Shown in pieces: positions 34,608 to 47,516 of a stretch of 64,000 nucleotides of DNA. This DNA is from Collybia mongolica (lineage: Eukaryota > Basidiomycota > Agaricomycetes > Agaricales > Clitocybaceae). How positions within the stretch are numbered: the first letter of the stretch is position 1; each line of letters starts with the position of its first letter. Location of the stretch: positions 2,914,001 to 2,978,000 of the forward strand of contig JAAXNY010000011.1 of assembly GCA_013420905.1 (NCBI GenBank), written 5' to 3'. The notes beneath the pieces are model-generated. The model saw nothing but the letters and a program-made list of their open reading frames with translations, was not told the DNA's origin and did not search any database. The position numbers and the translations under genes were made by a program.

Positions 34608-37600
34608 TCATGTAAGTCGCTTGCAATAGTCAGGATTTCCTTTGGGGTTCTACGACGAGCGAATCAACAATTATCCGACGAAAGACTGGGGTGACTCACC
34701 AAAGCCCAGTTCGGCATGTCAACCACTTTGCCACTGCCACCGCCTACCGCGAAGGTAAACACGAATACCATGACTTGTGTACCTCCATCCAATGCAGCTG
34801 AGAGTAAGAAATTATACTTCCTGAACCAGCGTGGGCGATAGCGGCGAAGGTAGTATTGTGAATATAAGGCCAAACAAAAGGTTGTGAATACAGAACTGTT
34901 GATACCGACACTGAGATATCCCAGCGTCCCTGAGAGGAAGGGTCGTCAATAATTGCCATATTATGAACGGGATGCTCGGTGCTTACAGCAGAGAATCGGC
35001 GTCACGACGAGGTTGGCACCCAGCTTCGGGAAATATCGATGCACGATCCAGAAAGGTATTGGTACAGCGAGGCCGATCAGGGTGGAGAAAGGTACAATCT
35101 TTGAACATAGAAGCGTTAGTCGATACGGGGTTCTCGGTAAACCCTCTGACTCACGGCGTAGCGGCCACCTGGGGCGTACAATATGTTTCCAAGGGCTCCC
35201 CAAGATATGGCGTTACTATTGAATGTCTATCACATGGTTATTGGCCCAACCCCAAAAACAGGCAAACAAAACATATTTACCTGAACCTGTTGGCCTGACC
35301 ACTAGAATGGGAGAAAAGGCTGAGCCTTCGCTGATGCATTGAACAACAACAACGGTTCGACATACCACATTGGTACCCTGAATGTCGAGTAGAATGTCGC
35401 GACGACTTGATATGATCGTTTTCATAATGACATAGTTCAAAAGGCCTCCCTGCACCAACACGTCAATAGTGACTGCAAGATAAAATTTAGTGGACCCACA
35501 ACAACGGCGCCCAAGGATTGTACTGTAAATGTGACGCGAGGAGGAAGCTTCGTGTACTGGCCCTGGAGAGTAGAAGGTGTTAAGGACCGGTCGCTGTCCC
35601 GAAGCAATCGTCTTACCATCTTCAGGTCACGGATCAACCCCCGAGCTTGGTCAAGGGTGTTGAAACCGTACAGCGTGAAATACATATTTGCTTGAGGATT
35701 GCCTGGAATCATGGCAGCACCCAGCATCTGTCGTAATGTTAGATCACACCTCGATACGTCGCTCCTTATAACGCACCTGGACTAAATTCTGGATATTGGG
35801 CGAGAAACCTGTACGAAATTAGCATCGGCAACTAATCCAAAAAACATAATCTAAAGGCACCAGTGATAGCGTATACCGTGATGACGAATGGCAAAAATAT
35901 CGTCGAGATGATGAGACCAACAATTAAGCCCCACCTGAAATCACGACGATGAACTCTTGACTTTGAAAATAAAGAAGTTAAGTTTACCAAGGCAGCCCTG
36001 AGCCTCCAGTGTACATAGTTGCCATCGCCATGGCGAAGCTGGCCACAAACATGGCGATATACCACCACATCGGGACTTCAGGATACACCTGGCGTCATGT
36101 GTGAGCGAGCCTTACATTTCATGGACGAGGCGGCACGCCACTCACCTTCATCTTCGCAAGATGGGGGTCGTAGCTTTCGCCGGCCTGAAAAAAGGTGTGG
36201 TGTCAGTTACAAAGATCGAATACTCGACGCTTATGTACCCTATATTTCTTGATGACTTCGATGATGTCCGTGCCGTACCAGAGAAGAACGTGCATGATAG
36301 TTGCGCCTATGGCCATATTGGCTCCGATTTTGGCGAGAACTTGAGAACTGGCGAACCAGGGAAGTCCCTGGGTGATTTTAAAATTATGAGCGTAATCCAC
36401 GGGGATCAAATATCGAGAACGAACTTCGGCTGCCAGCTTTGCCGGGTCCAGCATGAGATTATCGTCGAGAATCCGAAGTTGTCGGTATAGCGTTCCGTTG
36501 GGGTAGAACAGTTGCTGAGAGAGGAATGGGAAACTGGCCCCGTTCCATACATTCATGGCGTAACATGCGCAGAAAGCGATTCTGATAGATGTAGAGTTGA
36601 GTGTCGGAGATGAGAATTGTAATATCATCACGTACATGCAAATAGCAGTGCCCGAATACAGCGAAAGCTGGGTCGAGATTGGTGTAAACAGTGCACCCAT
36701 AGAGCCACCGCCCGAGCCCACGTAATTCCAATCGAGCGAGAGGGCAAACATTCCAAGGCCCTCATTACCAGCCGCACCACCTAATCAAGAGAAATGGTGA
36801 GCAATGTGCGTGGGCCGTCGTAAGAAATAGTACCGACCGAAGATCCGCGTGAACCACGCGCTGTCCCGTTTGGCGAGACAGAATATGCTGATACCCGTCA
36901 AGGTTCTATCCGACACGGAGGCAAGATATTAGAAGTCGCTTTACGAAAGCAGAACGACTTACGGCGCAATATATTCCGGCAGCCATTCCCAGACGAAAAT
37001 AGCAATGAAGACTATCCAGAAGAACTTGACACGTTTCTTCTGTAATATGATCTTCTTTCCACGGTGAAGCGCGTCGAAGAGCTGCACCGTCGGAAGTAGG
37101 TTTGGGAAGACGATGTACGTGGGGTAGACAAGGAACGATCGCATGATACCTAGGGTATTTTTTAGTAGCCATTTAGTTCATGTGATAAGGCGTATGTACC
37201 ACCAAGGCCATAACCCATCAGCTGAGAACCTTTCGGAATGCGAGGTTAGAGGATAGAGTTGAATTATAACACAACTCTTTACCAATTAGAGTAAAAATAC
37301 CGACGCCGGCATTCGGCTAAAAACGCTAAATGAAAATGTGCTTTGATCATCGCGACGTTGGCAAGTACCTGAATTCCATAGAATAAATCATCAGCTGCGA
37401 AGATGCTGATGGCAAGGGCCGAATCTGCAGCGGTGGAAGCGAAGATTGTGATTGCAACGTGCTCCTTAATGTCTATTGGGAAGGTGAGATAGGTCTTATG
37501 ATGGTGATGGGAACGTGTAACCTACTGAACGGGCCCGGATTCATAAAACGCCAGAATGCGTTGTCCTTCATCTTGAATCTGCCATGAAGGTTCCCCGGAC

Positions 37601-38108
37601 CAGGGACAAGCTCTTCAAGTACCCTACCCAAGATGTACGCGATGATCTGGATGAAAAGTTGACTGACGAAGACGGTTTGCGGTCTGAAGTACTAATAGAG
37701 GTGCAACATTGTCAGTGATAATCATGTCGGTAAGATTTGTATGGCTCTTACGAAAATCTGGCCCAATACAGAACCAAAACATGCCAAACCTATCCCAAGA
37801 AACCACATGCGAAATGTGAAAGCTGGAAGAGTTGGATCATCTTCAAGGGAAATCAGGCGAGTGGCGACATCGATATCGGTTACTGTTAGTGTAGTTAGAA
37901 TCTGTTGCTACGAGTGACCATAAATAAGGTTACCGATAGGTCGTTCTTTGCCATCCTCTCCCAAGTCAATGTCTCTTATATCATCGTAGACTTCGCCCTT
38001 GATTGATGCAGCAACCTCGACTGAATGGTCACCCTTCTCGTCGAATTTCTCATCGCCAAAGGACTCCTTGCGGTCAGGCGCTGGGTAGGTGGGAGGAGAC
38101 TGCGCCAT
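34608..38108 (-). CDS. OPT-family oligopeptide transporter, 22 exons
   Basis: Predicted 786 residues, total 2361 coding nt. Exons: 38108-37934, 37882-37752, 37691-37526, 37472-37369, 37316-37283, 37229-37203, 37149-36963, 36905-36838, 36780-36636, 36581-36239, 36184-36146, 36088-35988, 35934-35861, 35808-35777, 35727-35617, 35562-35500, 35449-35366, 35301-35281, 35226-35155, 35098-34987, 34929-34700, 34649-34608. All 21 introns (49-64 nt) have GT/AG ends. Family landmarks in order: TFRMWFLGIGLACFGS, NPGPFNIKEHV, EWLPEYIAP, LDWNYVGSGG, NVWNGASFPFLSQ, YPEVPMWWY, LPWWG, NPQANMYF, QVQTFNSNAISWGALG, SAALDGGTQVM and NPDYCKR at the end. It should be a plasma-membrane proton symporter with about 12-16 helices taking up small peptides (or related metal-ligand or glutathione-like substrates). 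The N-terminal 60 residues are acidic and cytosolic. The gene looks intact. Confidence 0.93.
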
Positions 38109-38169
38109 CGTATGCAGGAGACAGCTGGGAGAGCTGACGAGCAGATTCCAAGAGCAAGGCTTACCCCCT

Positions 38170-38176
38170 TTATATA
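38170..38176 (-). promoter_or_regulatory. TATA box of the OPT transporter gene
   Basis: Minus strand TATATAA about 62 bp before the ATG, the only such box near this start. Confidence 0.55.
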
Positions 38177-38679
38177 TTACGTAGCGGTAACGCACAAATG
38201 GAATGCGAAGTGATGCACATGGTTCGAGAATGGATCTGTGAGGCAGAATTTAGTGCGGCGCAGGTACACTTCACTTGGCGGTGGAGTTCAAGGTTTACTC
38301 CAAACGGCCATTTCGGGGTGTAGCACAAATTATACGCCTTGTTGCAGCGGCGCCGTCCCGGTGGGGTAGATTCGCCGAGGCATGAAGATATAGCCCGCCA
38401 AAGCGTGCAGGTAGATTCTCAGAATAACGGCATTCTGTACAAAAAACTGTGGGGAAACCATGTGGGTTCCTTCATCAAATGGGGCGTGCCAAGTGAATTT
38501 GCGTTCCAAATAGTAATAAATGCCATCGAAAGCATGCTATTTTGCTAACGATTAGATGCGCCGAGAGCACATCAAGGAAGACATATGTTGACGATTCGAT
38601 AAATCAAGTTTTAGAATGCCTTTTGCGCTTTTGGTGGCGATACCATCGTAATCGTATGCGGATAGTACAGCGGTTCAGG

Positions 38680-39415
38680 GTGTAGGATCTGAGTCTGATT
38701 CTGAGAACCACGCGTTGATATGAGGGTGTGATAAGATGCTACAATGGCGCCACCGACATTTACGAAAGTTTCGGAGAGGATTTGTGAGTTCAGGCCCTGT
38801 TTCATGCAGGCACAACGTCCACACTGCGAGCCAGATCTCTGTGACAGCGTCCTAAGGCCTTTTAAATGGAAAAAGACCAATCAAGATCCACCATAGAAGA
38901 CTCGATTCAAGAGACAATTACCAGAGATAGGATCTTATACCAAAAGCAGTCGAGCATTTGGCTAGCATTTATTTGCTTGTATTTGGCTGATCTCTGGTCA
39001 AGTTCGGACTCCGACAGTCGCCTTGGCAAATCGTCAGAAAGCTTCCAACTCCCAACTTGAATTCCTCGCGCCGGACGACATATTCCGAAAACCGGTCTGA
39101 TAATGCAAAAATTTGAAAAGCGTGTGGATTAGGCTTTTATGTGAGCTTACGACCAACTTCGTCCCATAGGGAATTCATTACTGTCGAATCTTTCTTGGAG
39201 CTTGAGAATGTTTTCACTCTCAGTCTTGATGATCGTACTAACACCGACCGGGCAGGTTTCTCCTTCAGACTACACCCAAGTAGCTTTCTTGCCGCAAACG
39301 CAAAACAAAGAATTAGGTTCTCTCTCAGCATCTCTGCCAAGTTCCTGTCATACGCCGAACCCATGTTCATGTCGAGGAGCATATGATCCATGATCCCACA
39401 TGGTCCTGTCAGCAT
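38680..39415 (-). other. Possible spliced gene of unknown function
   Basis: An open frame from 39415 (MLTGPCGIMDHMLL...) runs into a GTAAGC donor near 39150. A 54 nt interval with a branch-like CTAATC and a TTATCAG acceptor follows, then HRFSEYVVRREEFKLG...FLTIC. Further on, after a CCTTAG acceptor near 38850, an open stretch reads DAVTEIWLAVWTLCLHE. The junctions keep frame, which is mildly unlikely by chance, but I recognise no family and no clear end. It may be a degraded gene. Confidence 0.2.
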
Positions 39416-41163
39416 TCACTTCAAACCTAGTGTATGGGATATTTATAGAATTTCCATCTCTTCCGATCTAGCCAAATCTGGAACTACATGTTATAACTGC
39501 TAGGTCCACACGTTGTTTTCGCTCTCCTTCTGATCTCTTCGCCTTACAGAAAGGTAGGATGACACCGTCTCGTATTCTCAACTATTCTTGTAAAGTAGTA
39601 TGTTCTTCCGCCGGCAACGTCAATTTCGGTACTAAGCGTCACGTTTAAATAGCAATCACCCAACGTTTCTGTCGGTCAATTCTAAAGGAACCGAAATCAA
39701 GATACTCCTTGTCCTACCCCCCTGCGGCTGCATGCCCCCAGTGAACGCTATTCCAACGAAGCTGATACCTAAGATGCCAAGCAGTGTGTGTGATAAGCAG
39801 CGCCCACTCTTCTGTTCAATCGAGATTGGATCTCATTCGCCCCATGACAGAGGATTAATGGAACGAGACATATTGGCCCAACCTAACACGATGTTGCTGG
39901 AGACGATATGTTTTAGTGGCCGCGAAACACGCGATCATACCTTTGTAGTTTTCTCGTTTGCTCCCGTTCCGGAGGGTTAATATCCACTTCGGCACGAGCA
40001 ACTCCGGATGGACACTACTTGTGGTCTTCTTTTCCATTCGTATCTTATATCAATCCTTATCGCTTTTCATGCCAGAGTATCTCATACTAATCAATCGCCA
40101 TCAGGATTTCAGCGCTCATTCCTCAGTTCAGCGAGCCTCTACGTCCCGTTAATTAAATTTGTGAAGTCACATCATTTTGGAAGTTGTTACCGCGGGAGGC
40201 TGACTTCTGGGAGCAACAGGAAATTCGGCTCTTGGTATATCGTAAGGTTCTGTTCATCATCGTGGGCGTTTCTTGGGCGTACTGGGTAGAACAGTCGAGA
40301 ACCGTGGTACTTTCTGTATTCTAGTGAGCGCCACGCGGGGATGTTGTGGGATTCGATCATTATGTCTGTATTTCAGGTGCGCATCTCCTTGTTCCTCTCG
40401 TCTTCTTCAAGTCAAGGATGGTGTTTTTGTCCTGGAGTATCAGCGTCCGCCCAGCAAGAGAAACTCCGAATGGACGCTGTCTATGGCAGTCTCTTCTCCG
40501 ATCACCTAGCTTGAATGTTTATGAGTGCTTAGTGCGGCCCTATCCTGCACTAACCTATGTCACAATGCTCGACCTCCGTTAAACCTCAACGGACCATCAA
40601 TTGAGGACCTGAATGTATAAAGTCACGTTAGTTAGCAAGGCTACTGCTGGGATGTACTGATATCCAACCCTTCCACATCTCTTCCAGCGAGCGGGTGAGG
40701 AATTTGGGGTGTTATGAGCTTAATTGTCGTAGTACTGAATGCGGCTTCCGGAAAAAATATTGAAAGAGTGCGACAAGAAGTGGTGGAGAAAAAAACGGTT
40801 AGTGTATGTTGCAAAAATATTTACAGAGCGATGTTGAATCATGCACGTAGGGTCTGGGCGGCGAAGGACCTTGGTTGACCCTAGAACGTGTACGTACTTT
40901 AATGTGATTTACCCCTGACGAGAGGCGTATGTAATCATAAAATCAGGGTCCTTCCAAATGCGACAGACCAACAAGTTCCCACCAAACTTTTTCCCGTGGC
41001 TTGAACTTTGCCAGAACATACGGTTCCGAATGAACCGTAGCATGTTGTGGTACTGACATGGTTTACTGCGTATCCTTGCTGGACTGGTGATCGCCCTCCT
41101 CAGTGGCCAACCCATTCATCCTCTGTTTCTCGCTCTTTCGTTCGCTTTGCTAGCTTTTTGACC

Positions 41164-44100
41164 ATGGCAACCCCACGGTCTCCCCAGATGCCCTTCTCAA
41201 TTCCAGCACAACCCAAGCGGAGTGCTTTTCCATCGTCAATTCCTTCAGCCCGCCGTGCATCGACGAGCAACGCCATCAGCAGCCCAAACGTTTCTTCCGT
41301 GTCGGTTTCGACACCATCTCCATTATCCCCAAATCCGAATACGCCCACTGGGATCCCAACTTTCCGCACATTGAGATCTCTACTACCGTTCGGTCCCAAC
41401 AAGCAAGCAACTCCAGTATCCAGCACTGTAGCTCCTACCCCTCATGTGCTGCGAAGCCCCTTCGCGAATTTTGGCTCGGTGCGGCGGTCGATGACCAGGG
41501 AACGAAATGCTTCGTTTTCAGCAGAGCTGCCCGTCATTTCAATTGACAGGGCCCCTGACTCAGTGGAGGAGCCAGCCATTCGCAAGTCAGTCTCGTGTTC
41601 GAGGCTAGAGAAGCCACTACCCGACGAGTCGCCAGCAGCGAACGAAGGAAACTCGACACTTTTACATGAAGAAGATGATACGATAGTTCTATCCTTAGGT
41701 ATGTTCAGAAATGTATTTTCCCTTAACAACAGTGTTAAAAAGTTGGATTATAGGTGGGACTGATGCGCGAACGCCGTCTCCAAGTCCAGCGGTAGCGGCT
41801 GATCTTTCAACCATCTTGGAAGCCGACACTTCGGGAATTTCGAAGCACATCCCTTCCACCTCTAACCCTTCACGATCGCCATCCCCGCCTTTCGTGCTGT
41901 CCAACGAATCAATCAACCCTCAGGACAATATGTTCCAAGAAGAAAGTTCGCCACGGCCTGAACAAGAGACAGATACAGATACATCAGTCCTCGACCTATC
42001 GACATCACATCTTACAAACCAGGTGTTGGACGCCATGATGGCAGAAGACTCTGGATCGGCCAAACAGTGGCTCAACGCAGACAAAGCCATCATCATCGAT
42101 GAAGATGATGTCCGTGAAAGTTCAGCAAACGCGGAACCCAGCTTCAACCTGGGAGCTCTAGATCCAGATCTAGCGGCACTTCTCAGTCCTCATCGAATAC
42201 CATCCTCATCCAACGTAAAACACCTCAGCATCATCCCGCAACCTCGCCGGATATCTGATGTGGCTCAGGACTCGCCTAATTCTCCTCAATTCCCTGATCC
42301 AGGCTCTTCGCCGTCGTCCCCAGGATTTCCTTCGGGACTTCAAAAGTCTCTTGTACGTTCCCGGTTGCCACGTCAGCAATCGTCCCTTCCTCGATTGCGC
42401 CCTCCGAGTGTGCATTCGCCCGTAAGCCCCGCCTTCACGGTCACGCCAACCACTCCGAAATCTGGGTCCTCGGGTCCGACAGACGACGAAACCAGAACGA
42501 CCACCGTTCGAAATTCGTCGTCGGAATCCTTTGTTACCCAAATTCAGCGCCATGCCCTGGCTCCGCCCTCTCCTTTATCCTCGTCATTATCGGCCTCCAC
42601 CCATGCCCCAAACTCCTCTGCTTCCATCTCCGCCTCCGCTTCCAACTCTACCCATTCCATATCTTCGGCATCCCTCTCAGCCCGGCGTGCTGCACCTCAG
42701 ACGCGCATCGTTACCCCCTCCACCGTCGCATCAAGGGTGGTAGCACCCTCTGCCACATCTACCCCAGCTACGAGCTCGAGGTTCCCGAGTTTCCCGGGAA
42801 GGCGTCCTCCGCTGCGGCAGATGGTTTCAGGGCCTGCCTCTCCGTCTGAATGGGGAGAAAATATCTCACCAGGGAAGTGGGGCGATGGAGACCCGACATC
42901 ACGGGTGGCCTCGACTTCCCCCTCCCATTCTGCGAGGACCAGCATCGCGTCGAGGCCATCGATTGATTCAACGACGCGAGGCAGTCTGGACCGGAGGCCT
43001 CTGAGGCCATCGCTAGAGTCGTCACCACTTGCGGGGGAGACATCTTCGGGTGCTCCGCGGACTCCCTACGACAGCCCTGAGCGGTCAGTGCTTCAGCCGT
43101 CCCCACGGCCTCCGTTTGAGACGCCTGGGCGGCCGTCGTTGGACCTGCTGAGAGGAGCGAACATGCGGGACCGTCTCGCCGCTTCTACGTCGTCGATCAG
43201 TGCGCTCTCGGCGAGGGTGCGGAAGCGGAGCATGAGCGTACAGGAACGGCTTGGGCACTCGTTCCGAGGAGATTTTTCGTCTTCGTCTGGCATGGACAGC
43301 CAACGGCGTAGGGAAGAGTTGGGAATGGACGATGGGCGACCCAGTAGTAGCTTGTCGGGACGCTTGGGGCGGAAGGCTGGAGGAGATCGGCCGCCAGCGA
43401 CTGAGTGGTTGGGACCGAGGACGGTGAAGGCTTTCAAGGCCGCTGGGCTGATGGATTTCGAGCGTGAAGGAGAGAGGGGAGGGGGGAACCTGTCTGCCAT
43501 CGGGAGGTTTGCGTCGATCCGGAGTGCATCGGAGTACAGCCCCCGCACCCACTCGAGAATGGCGTTTTCGGAGGCTGGCGGGAGCGCGCTGGGGGGAGGG
43601 AGTAGCGCAAGTAGGAGGGGAAGCGGGACGTTCTCGCAGTATGGGCTCATGGAGAGTCCGACGTTCACGGCGTCCAGTGGGAGTCGAGATACACCGAGAT
43701 CGGCATCGACTGCGCCGACGTCCGTTTCGGGGTCGTCTTTCGGCTTCTTGGGCAGGGATCGGGATAAAGACAGGGATAAGGACGAGATGCGTGAGTTGAA
43801 GGAGAAGCACGCGACTGAGACGGGGGCGTTGCTTGGGGCATTATCGGATTCACAGCGCACCACGCGAATGTTACGGGATGAGAATGGAGAGCTGAGGGAG
43901 AGGTTAGAGAGCCTGGGACATGTGGAGGTTGAGAACGAGAATTTGAGGAGAGCAGTTGGGGAGTTGAGGAAAGAGGTTGGGGATCTGCGGATGCAGTTGC
44001 TGAAGACGGGGAGCCGCCTGGGGACCTGGGGTGGGACTGGGGCGGGCAGGAGGAGCGGGTTGTCTACTCCAATACCACCGAACGAGGAAGTGGAAGACAC

Positions 44101-44629
44101 CTGGACCAACCCCAAGCCTACGAATGGAGACATTAATCGCGATCGGGACCAACATAGGGGTGTCCTATCGGAAGCGAATCAAAAGTATGACCACCTCCAC
44201 CACAACCACGACCGGTTGGACATCCCGGGACCGGTATCTTCATCCACACCGGCAGCCAAAACGCACCACAGGCGTTTCAGCACGACCTCGTCGATATTCC
44301 CCGTCCCGCCCTCGAACATGACCATGCTTCTCCACGACAACGACCACGATGATACCATGTCCAACGTCAGTATGAGCCATTCGCGATACTCCATGGCACA
44401 TACCCCTCCAGTGTCGATACGTGGTAAGCATAATGCGCAGAACAGCTCCATCACATCGATGGCGAGTATATCGCCCACTACGGCGAATTTTTCGATGGTC
44501 ACGGGAAGTCCTGGAAGTCTCTTCCTGCGACCGGAGCATGAAGTGCATCTTGGGGATTTGGAGAGCCTGGACCTGGGTGTTCGGGCCGGGGACGGGGAGC
44601 AAGGGATTGATGATGGTTGGGATGAATGA
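41164..44629 (+). CDS. Large Ser/Pro-rich disordered protein with a coiled coil
   Basis: Predicted 1136 residues from exons 41164-41698 and 41754-44629; the single 55 nt intron (GTATGT...TATAG) keeps frame. The first ~680 residues are low in hydrophobics and rich in Ser, Pro, Thr and Arg, with many SP/TP sites and no globular domain. A charged segment (RDKDRDKDEMRELKEKHATE) near residue 850 opens a coiled coil of about 85 residues with Leu heptads (ENGELRERLESLGHVEVENE...LRRAVGELRKEVGDLRMQ). A further disordered tail with His/Asp-rich patches follows. No signal peptide or membrane helix is seen. Such proteins are often cytoskeletal or signalling scaffolds, but I do not recognise a family. Codon use is G+C-rich at third positions, unlike the repeat blocks, so it is a host gene. 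Confidence 0.8.
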
Positions 44630-45588
44630 TGGGCTCTCTGTGGGGTTGTAGGATAGGCGGCGTTGTGGGTTTTTTTCTCTTTTCGCTTTTCTCGTTTATT
44701 CATTATTCGTTCATCATCTATTGGTTTCGTGTTATTTTATATCCCTTATTTCTGGTATCGTGGATTTCGCATATAATGGTACATATTGTTTTTTCGTCAA
44801 ATACCACTCCTGTATATACTGTGCATTATGGGACTCTCGTCTATCAAGGTTGCAATCTGGAATCGTTTCTGAACTGGAACTGGTCCGCTCCTCGGACGAC
44901 ATGAATATTCGGGTTCGGATTTGGGGTAGGCGGCATGGCCTTGTAAGTTATTGGCCATCTGATGTGTCTAACTGATCCCAACCATTCACTGCTCAGCCTA
45001 AATACCACTGCGAGTACATTGATCGATCTATTATGCGAGCAGCCGTTAACAACGTAGCTCCCCTCGTGTAACGCCCATTTTTCAACACACATAAAACAGG
45101 CGCACCAACTTGGCGCCAGGAGGTTGAATTCATGCGACAGAACGATACCCAAAAAAACTACAAAAAAGGGCCGTTACATGCGATCCCTTGCAAAAAAACC
45201 ACCACGATTATCCCTAGTGAACACATCCAAAATCCATTCTCAAACCTTCCTGTGCCTGTACCAATGGTATACAAGTCCTAAATGCGACTTGACCGATTCG
45301 GCCGGCCAATTTGCCTGTGAGGCCTGAAGGCGGCGTCTCGGTCCACCCGTAGAGGAAGGCAGTGTAGTCTAGCTACTCGAATTGACATTGAACTTGAGCT
45401 CCTCTTTGTGATTCATTTCGATAATCATGGACTACTCGTGCTCAGCCACTCCCCGGGAAGGTAATGGTTGCGGCTTCGCGGTTGGGGTATCAACCATCTT
45501 CGTCCCATGGTATCCAAACTCTGTTGACCCCGTGATTACGTGCGTAACTAGATCCCAATTACACGGCGGTCAAACAGATTTCTCATGA
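44630..45588. other. Convergent intergenic region
   Basis: Shared 3' region of the coiled-coil gene (plus) and the HET gene (minus). T-rich sequence directly after 44629 fits a 3' UTR. No other gene is seen. Confidence 0.45.
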
Positions 45589-47516
45589 TCACTTCATAAC
45601 AATATCCCGCAGAGAACGTTTCCCATTCCTCACATCCTCCATAACCTCCCCATCCATTATTCCATGCACATAACTAAAGCGACGTGCAAATCAGCACTCT
45701 ACTCGCTATATCATCTCAAGGGACGACATACGTACCATTCACCGATAAACCTGAACTGGCCACCCCCGATCTCACTCAGCACATAAGGCAACTCGCCCCC
45801 GAGAAGCACACACACCCAATCGCCAAGTTTTGCGGTGCGTGGCACGATGCCAACGTATCCCGCGCTCGTCGTGGCGATGCACCTGCCATGGAAGAGACCC
45901 AGAGAGCGCTGTATCCGGTGCAGAAGTGTATCTACGTCCGAGGCAGACCTGGGGGGGATATATAACGTGTCGCTTCCGGGTGCTGTGAACCCTGATGCCA
46001 CGTCCTTTGGAAGACGCAGGGGAGCGTTTGTTTGAGGGTTTATGTACGGAACGGCGCAGTCTAGAAGCAGGGTCCGGTAGAACGCCATGCGGGCGCTACC
46101 GCCCGCGATATACGGGGCGTCTGCTGCTTCGCCGGCGTCCGCGTCACTTTTGAGCTTGTCGACGAGGTCTGTCTCCGTGATCGGTTTCTCGGTATACTCA
46201 ACGAGGTCGTGCAACCAAAACATCTCCATGCTCGCAATGGTATCAAACTGGACACCTGGGACGGTCATGGTGTCCCCCGAGAATGTTGGGGAAACCGGTT
46301 GCAAGCCTGCAACAGCTGGATCGCCGGCGTGATACAGTTGGAGGGGCGTGTTACTTCCGGACGTTTTATTACCGCCGGTGTCGTTGTTATTGTACCATGG
46401 ATCTGGATTGTTCGAAGCCCATGATAAGGACTCGTTTGTGTTACACCACTGGAAGTCCGGAGTCCACGACGGTACCTTTCGTTGCTCCTCATGAACGATC
46501 ACCCCACCCGTTATCCAGGACATGTCCCCTAGGCCCTGGTCATGATGTCGTGTATAAAGGTACGTGAACGTATCACGATAGACGTCAGGTAAGGGCTTGC
46601 GATAGTCTGGATGGAGGTGAGCCTGGGTGTGTGCATCTGTGAGGCCGAGGAGGGCGTATATCTTGTCCCTCGGGTCGGTCGACTTGAACATATGAGTAAT
46701 CTTCAGCAATGCGCCCAGATCGGCAGTATGGCCGTGCGCGACAAGGGAGGGGACGATGTCGAAGAGAGATCGGCCAGTGGAAGCGATCTCTATGACTTTG
46801 GCAGTGGTGTGCTCGGTGTCGGCATGCTGGGCCCATTGCCATGAGTGCCTTAGCTCGCTCAGCGTCGCGTGCATCGCCGTCCAGGGGATGGATCGCGTGC
46901 CGATGAGGAGTCGGGCAGAACGCGCTAGAGAGATTTCCTGGATTATCCAAACGCGACGCCACCACGGTCTGAGCAGGAGGTAGGCAAGCGCGAGCCAGCG
47001 TGGCTGGATCGATGCATCGTTTAGCACGTACCGGCTCTGGGCGGCGCCTGCGCGTTTTGCGTCTTCGAGGAGGCCAGGAAGCTCGAGGACGAAGTCGAGC
47101 GCAACGGAAGAGTCGGAGGAAGGGAGTCCGAGCCAGACCAGGACGTCGGAAGCGGTTTTGTAGATTACGTGCATCTGGCGCACTTGGTCCATCCGTTCGT
47201 CGAGGTCGAGTTGGTTGATACATATCGCGTCTACCCAAAGGACGACAGGATCGCCTGCCGCGTTTAGTCGGATGTGTGTAAGGGCTTGGTGGAGGTTCTG
47301 GCCGATGGGAAAAGGATGGCCATCGAGACGGACAGATATCGGATTACGGTCGTTACCCCAGGTGTAAGAGAGGGCTGTGTAAGGGGGTGCAGATGCAATG
47401 GGGTGCGTGGAAAGGTGACAGACGAGTTCAGGGTTCTGGTGGGATTTTGGGAGGACAGTGAGGAGGCGAAATGTACGCGATGGAAGAGATGTATAAACGG
47501 GGGCTGCGGTGGCCAT
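45589..47516 (-). CDS. HET-domain (heterokaryon incompatibility) protein
   Basis: Predicted 621 residues from exons 47516-45736 and 45673-45589, joined by a 62 nt GTACGT...TTTAG intron. The HET signature blocks are clear: YTALSYTWG (residues 46-54), a second block LWVDAICINQ (93-102), and ERMDQVRQMHVIYKTASDVLVWLGLP (107-132). The end codes CVLLGGELPYVL...FRFIGECYVHGIMDGEVM, the usual HET C-terminal strand pair; this fixes the splice donor, since the nearer GTATGT would lose the motif. HET proteins trigger regulated cell death on non-self recognition in fungi, and their domain is TIR-like. Whether this one acts in incompatibility or has another role cannot be told. No partner gene such as a NACHT or STAND protein is nearby; the TPR-CHAT relic is 30 kb away. 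Confidence 0.92.

Larger units (their letters stand above)
38109..41163. other. Gene-poor stretch between OPT and coiled-coil genes
   Basis: Apart from a possible minus-strand gene at 38680-39415 (separate entry), I see one plus-strand run at about 40160-40509. There ADFWEQQEIRLLVYRKVL and a hydrophobic LFIIVGVSWAYW could join through a 61 nt GTATTC...TTTCAG interval to a second open stretch. It is not recognisable and has no start. The rest shows no coding signal. CpG content is normal. Confidence 0.35.

Noticed and set aside
35450..35499. A 23 nt intron in the OPT gene
   Set aside because: A 50 nt GTGGGT...GTGCAG intron restores the expected family sequence (LGAVV joined to GGLLNY).
43093..44133. 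Antisense open frames of up to 346 codons across the coiled-coil gene
   Set aside because: They are shadows of G+C-rich, Ser/Pro-biased codons on the other strand and have no domain.
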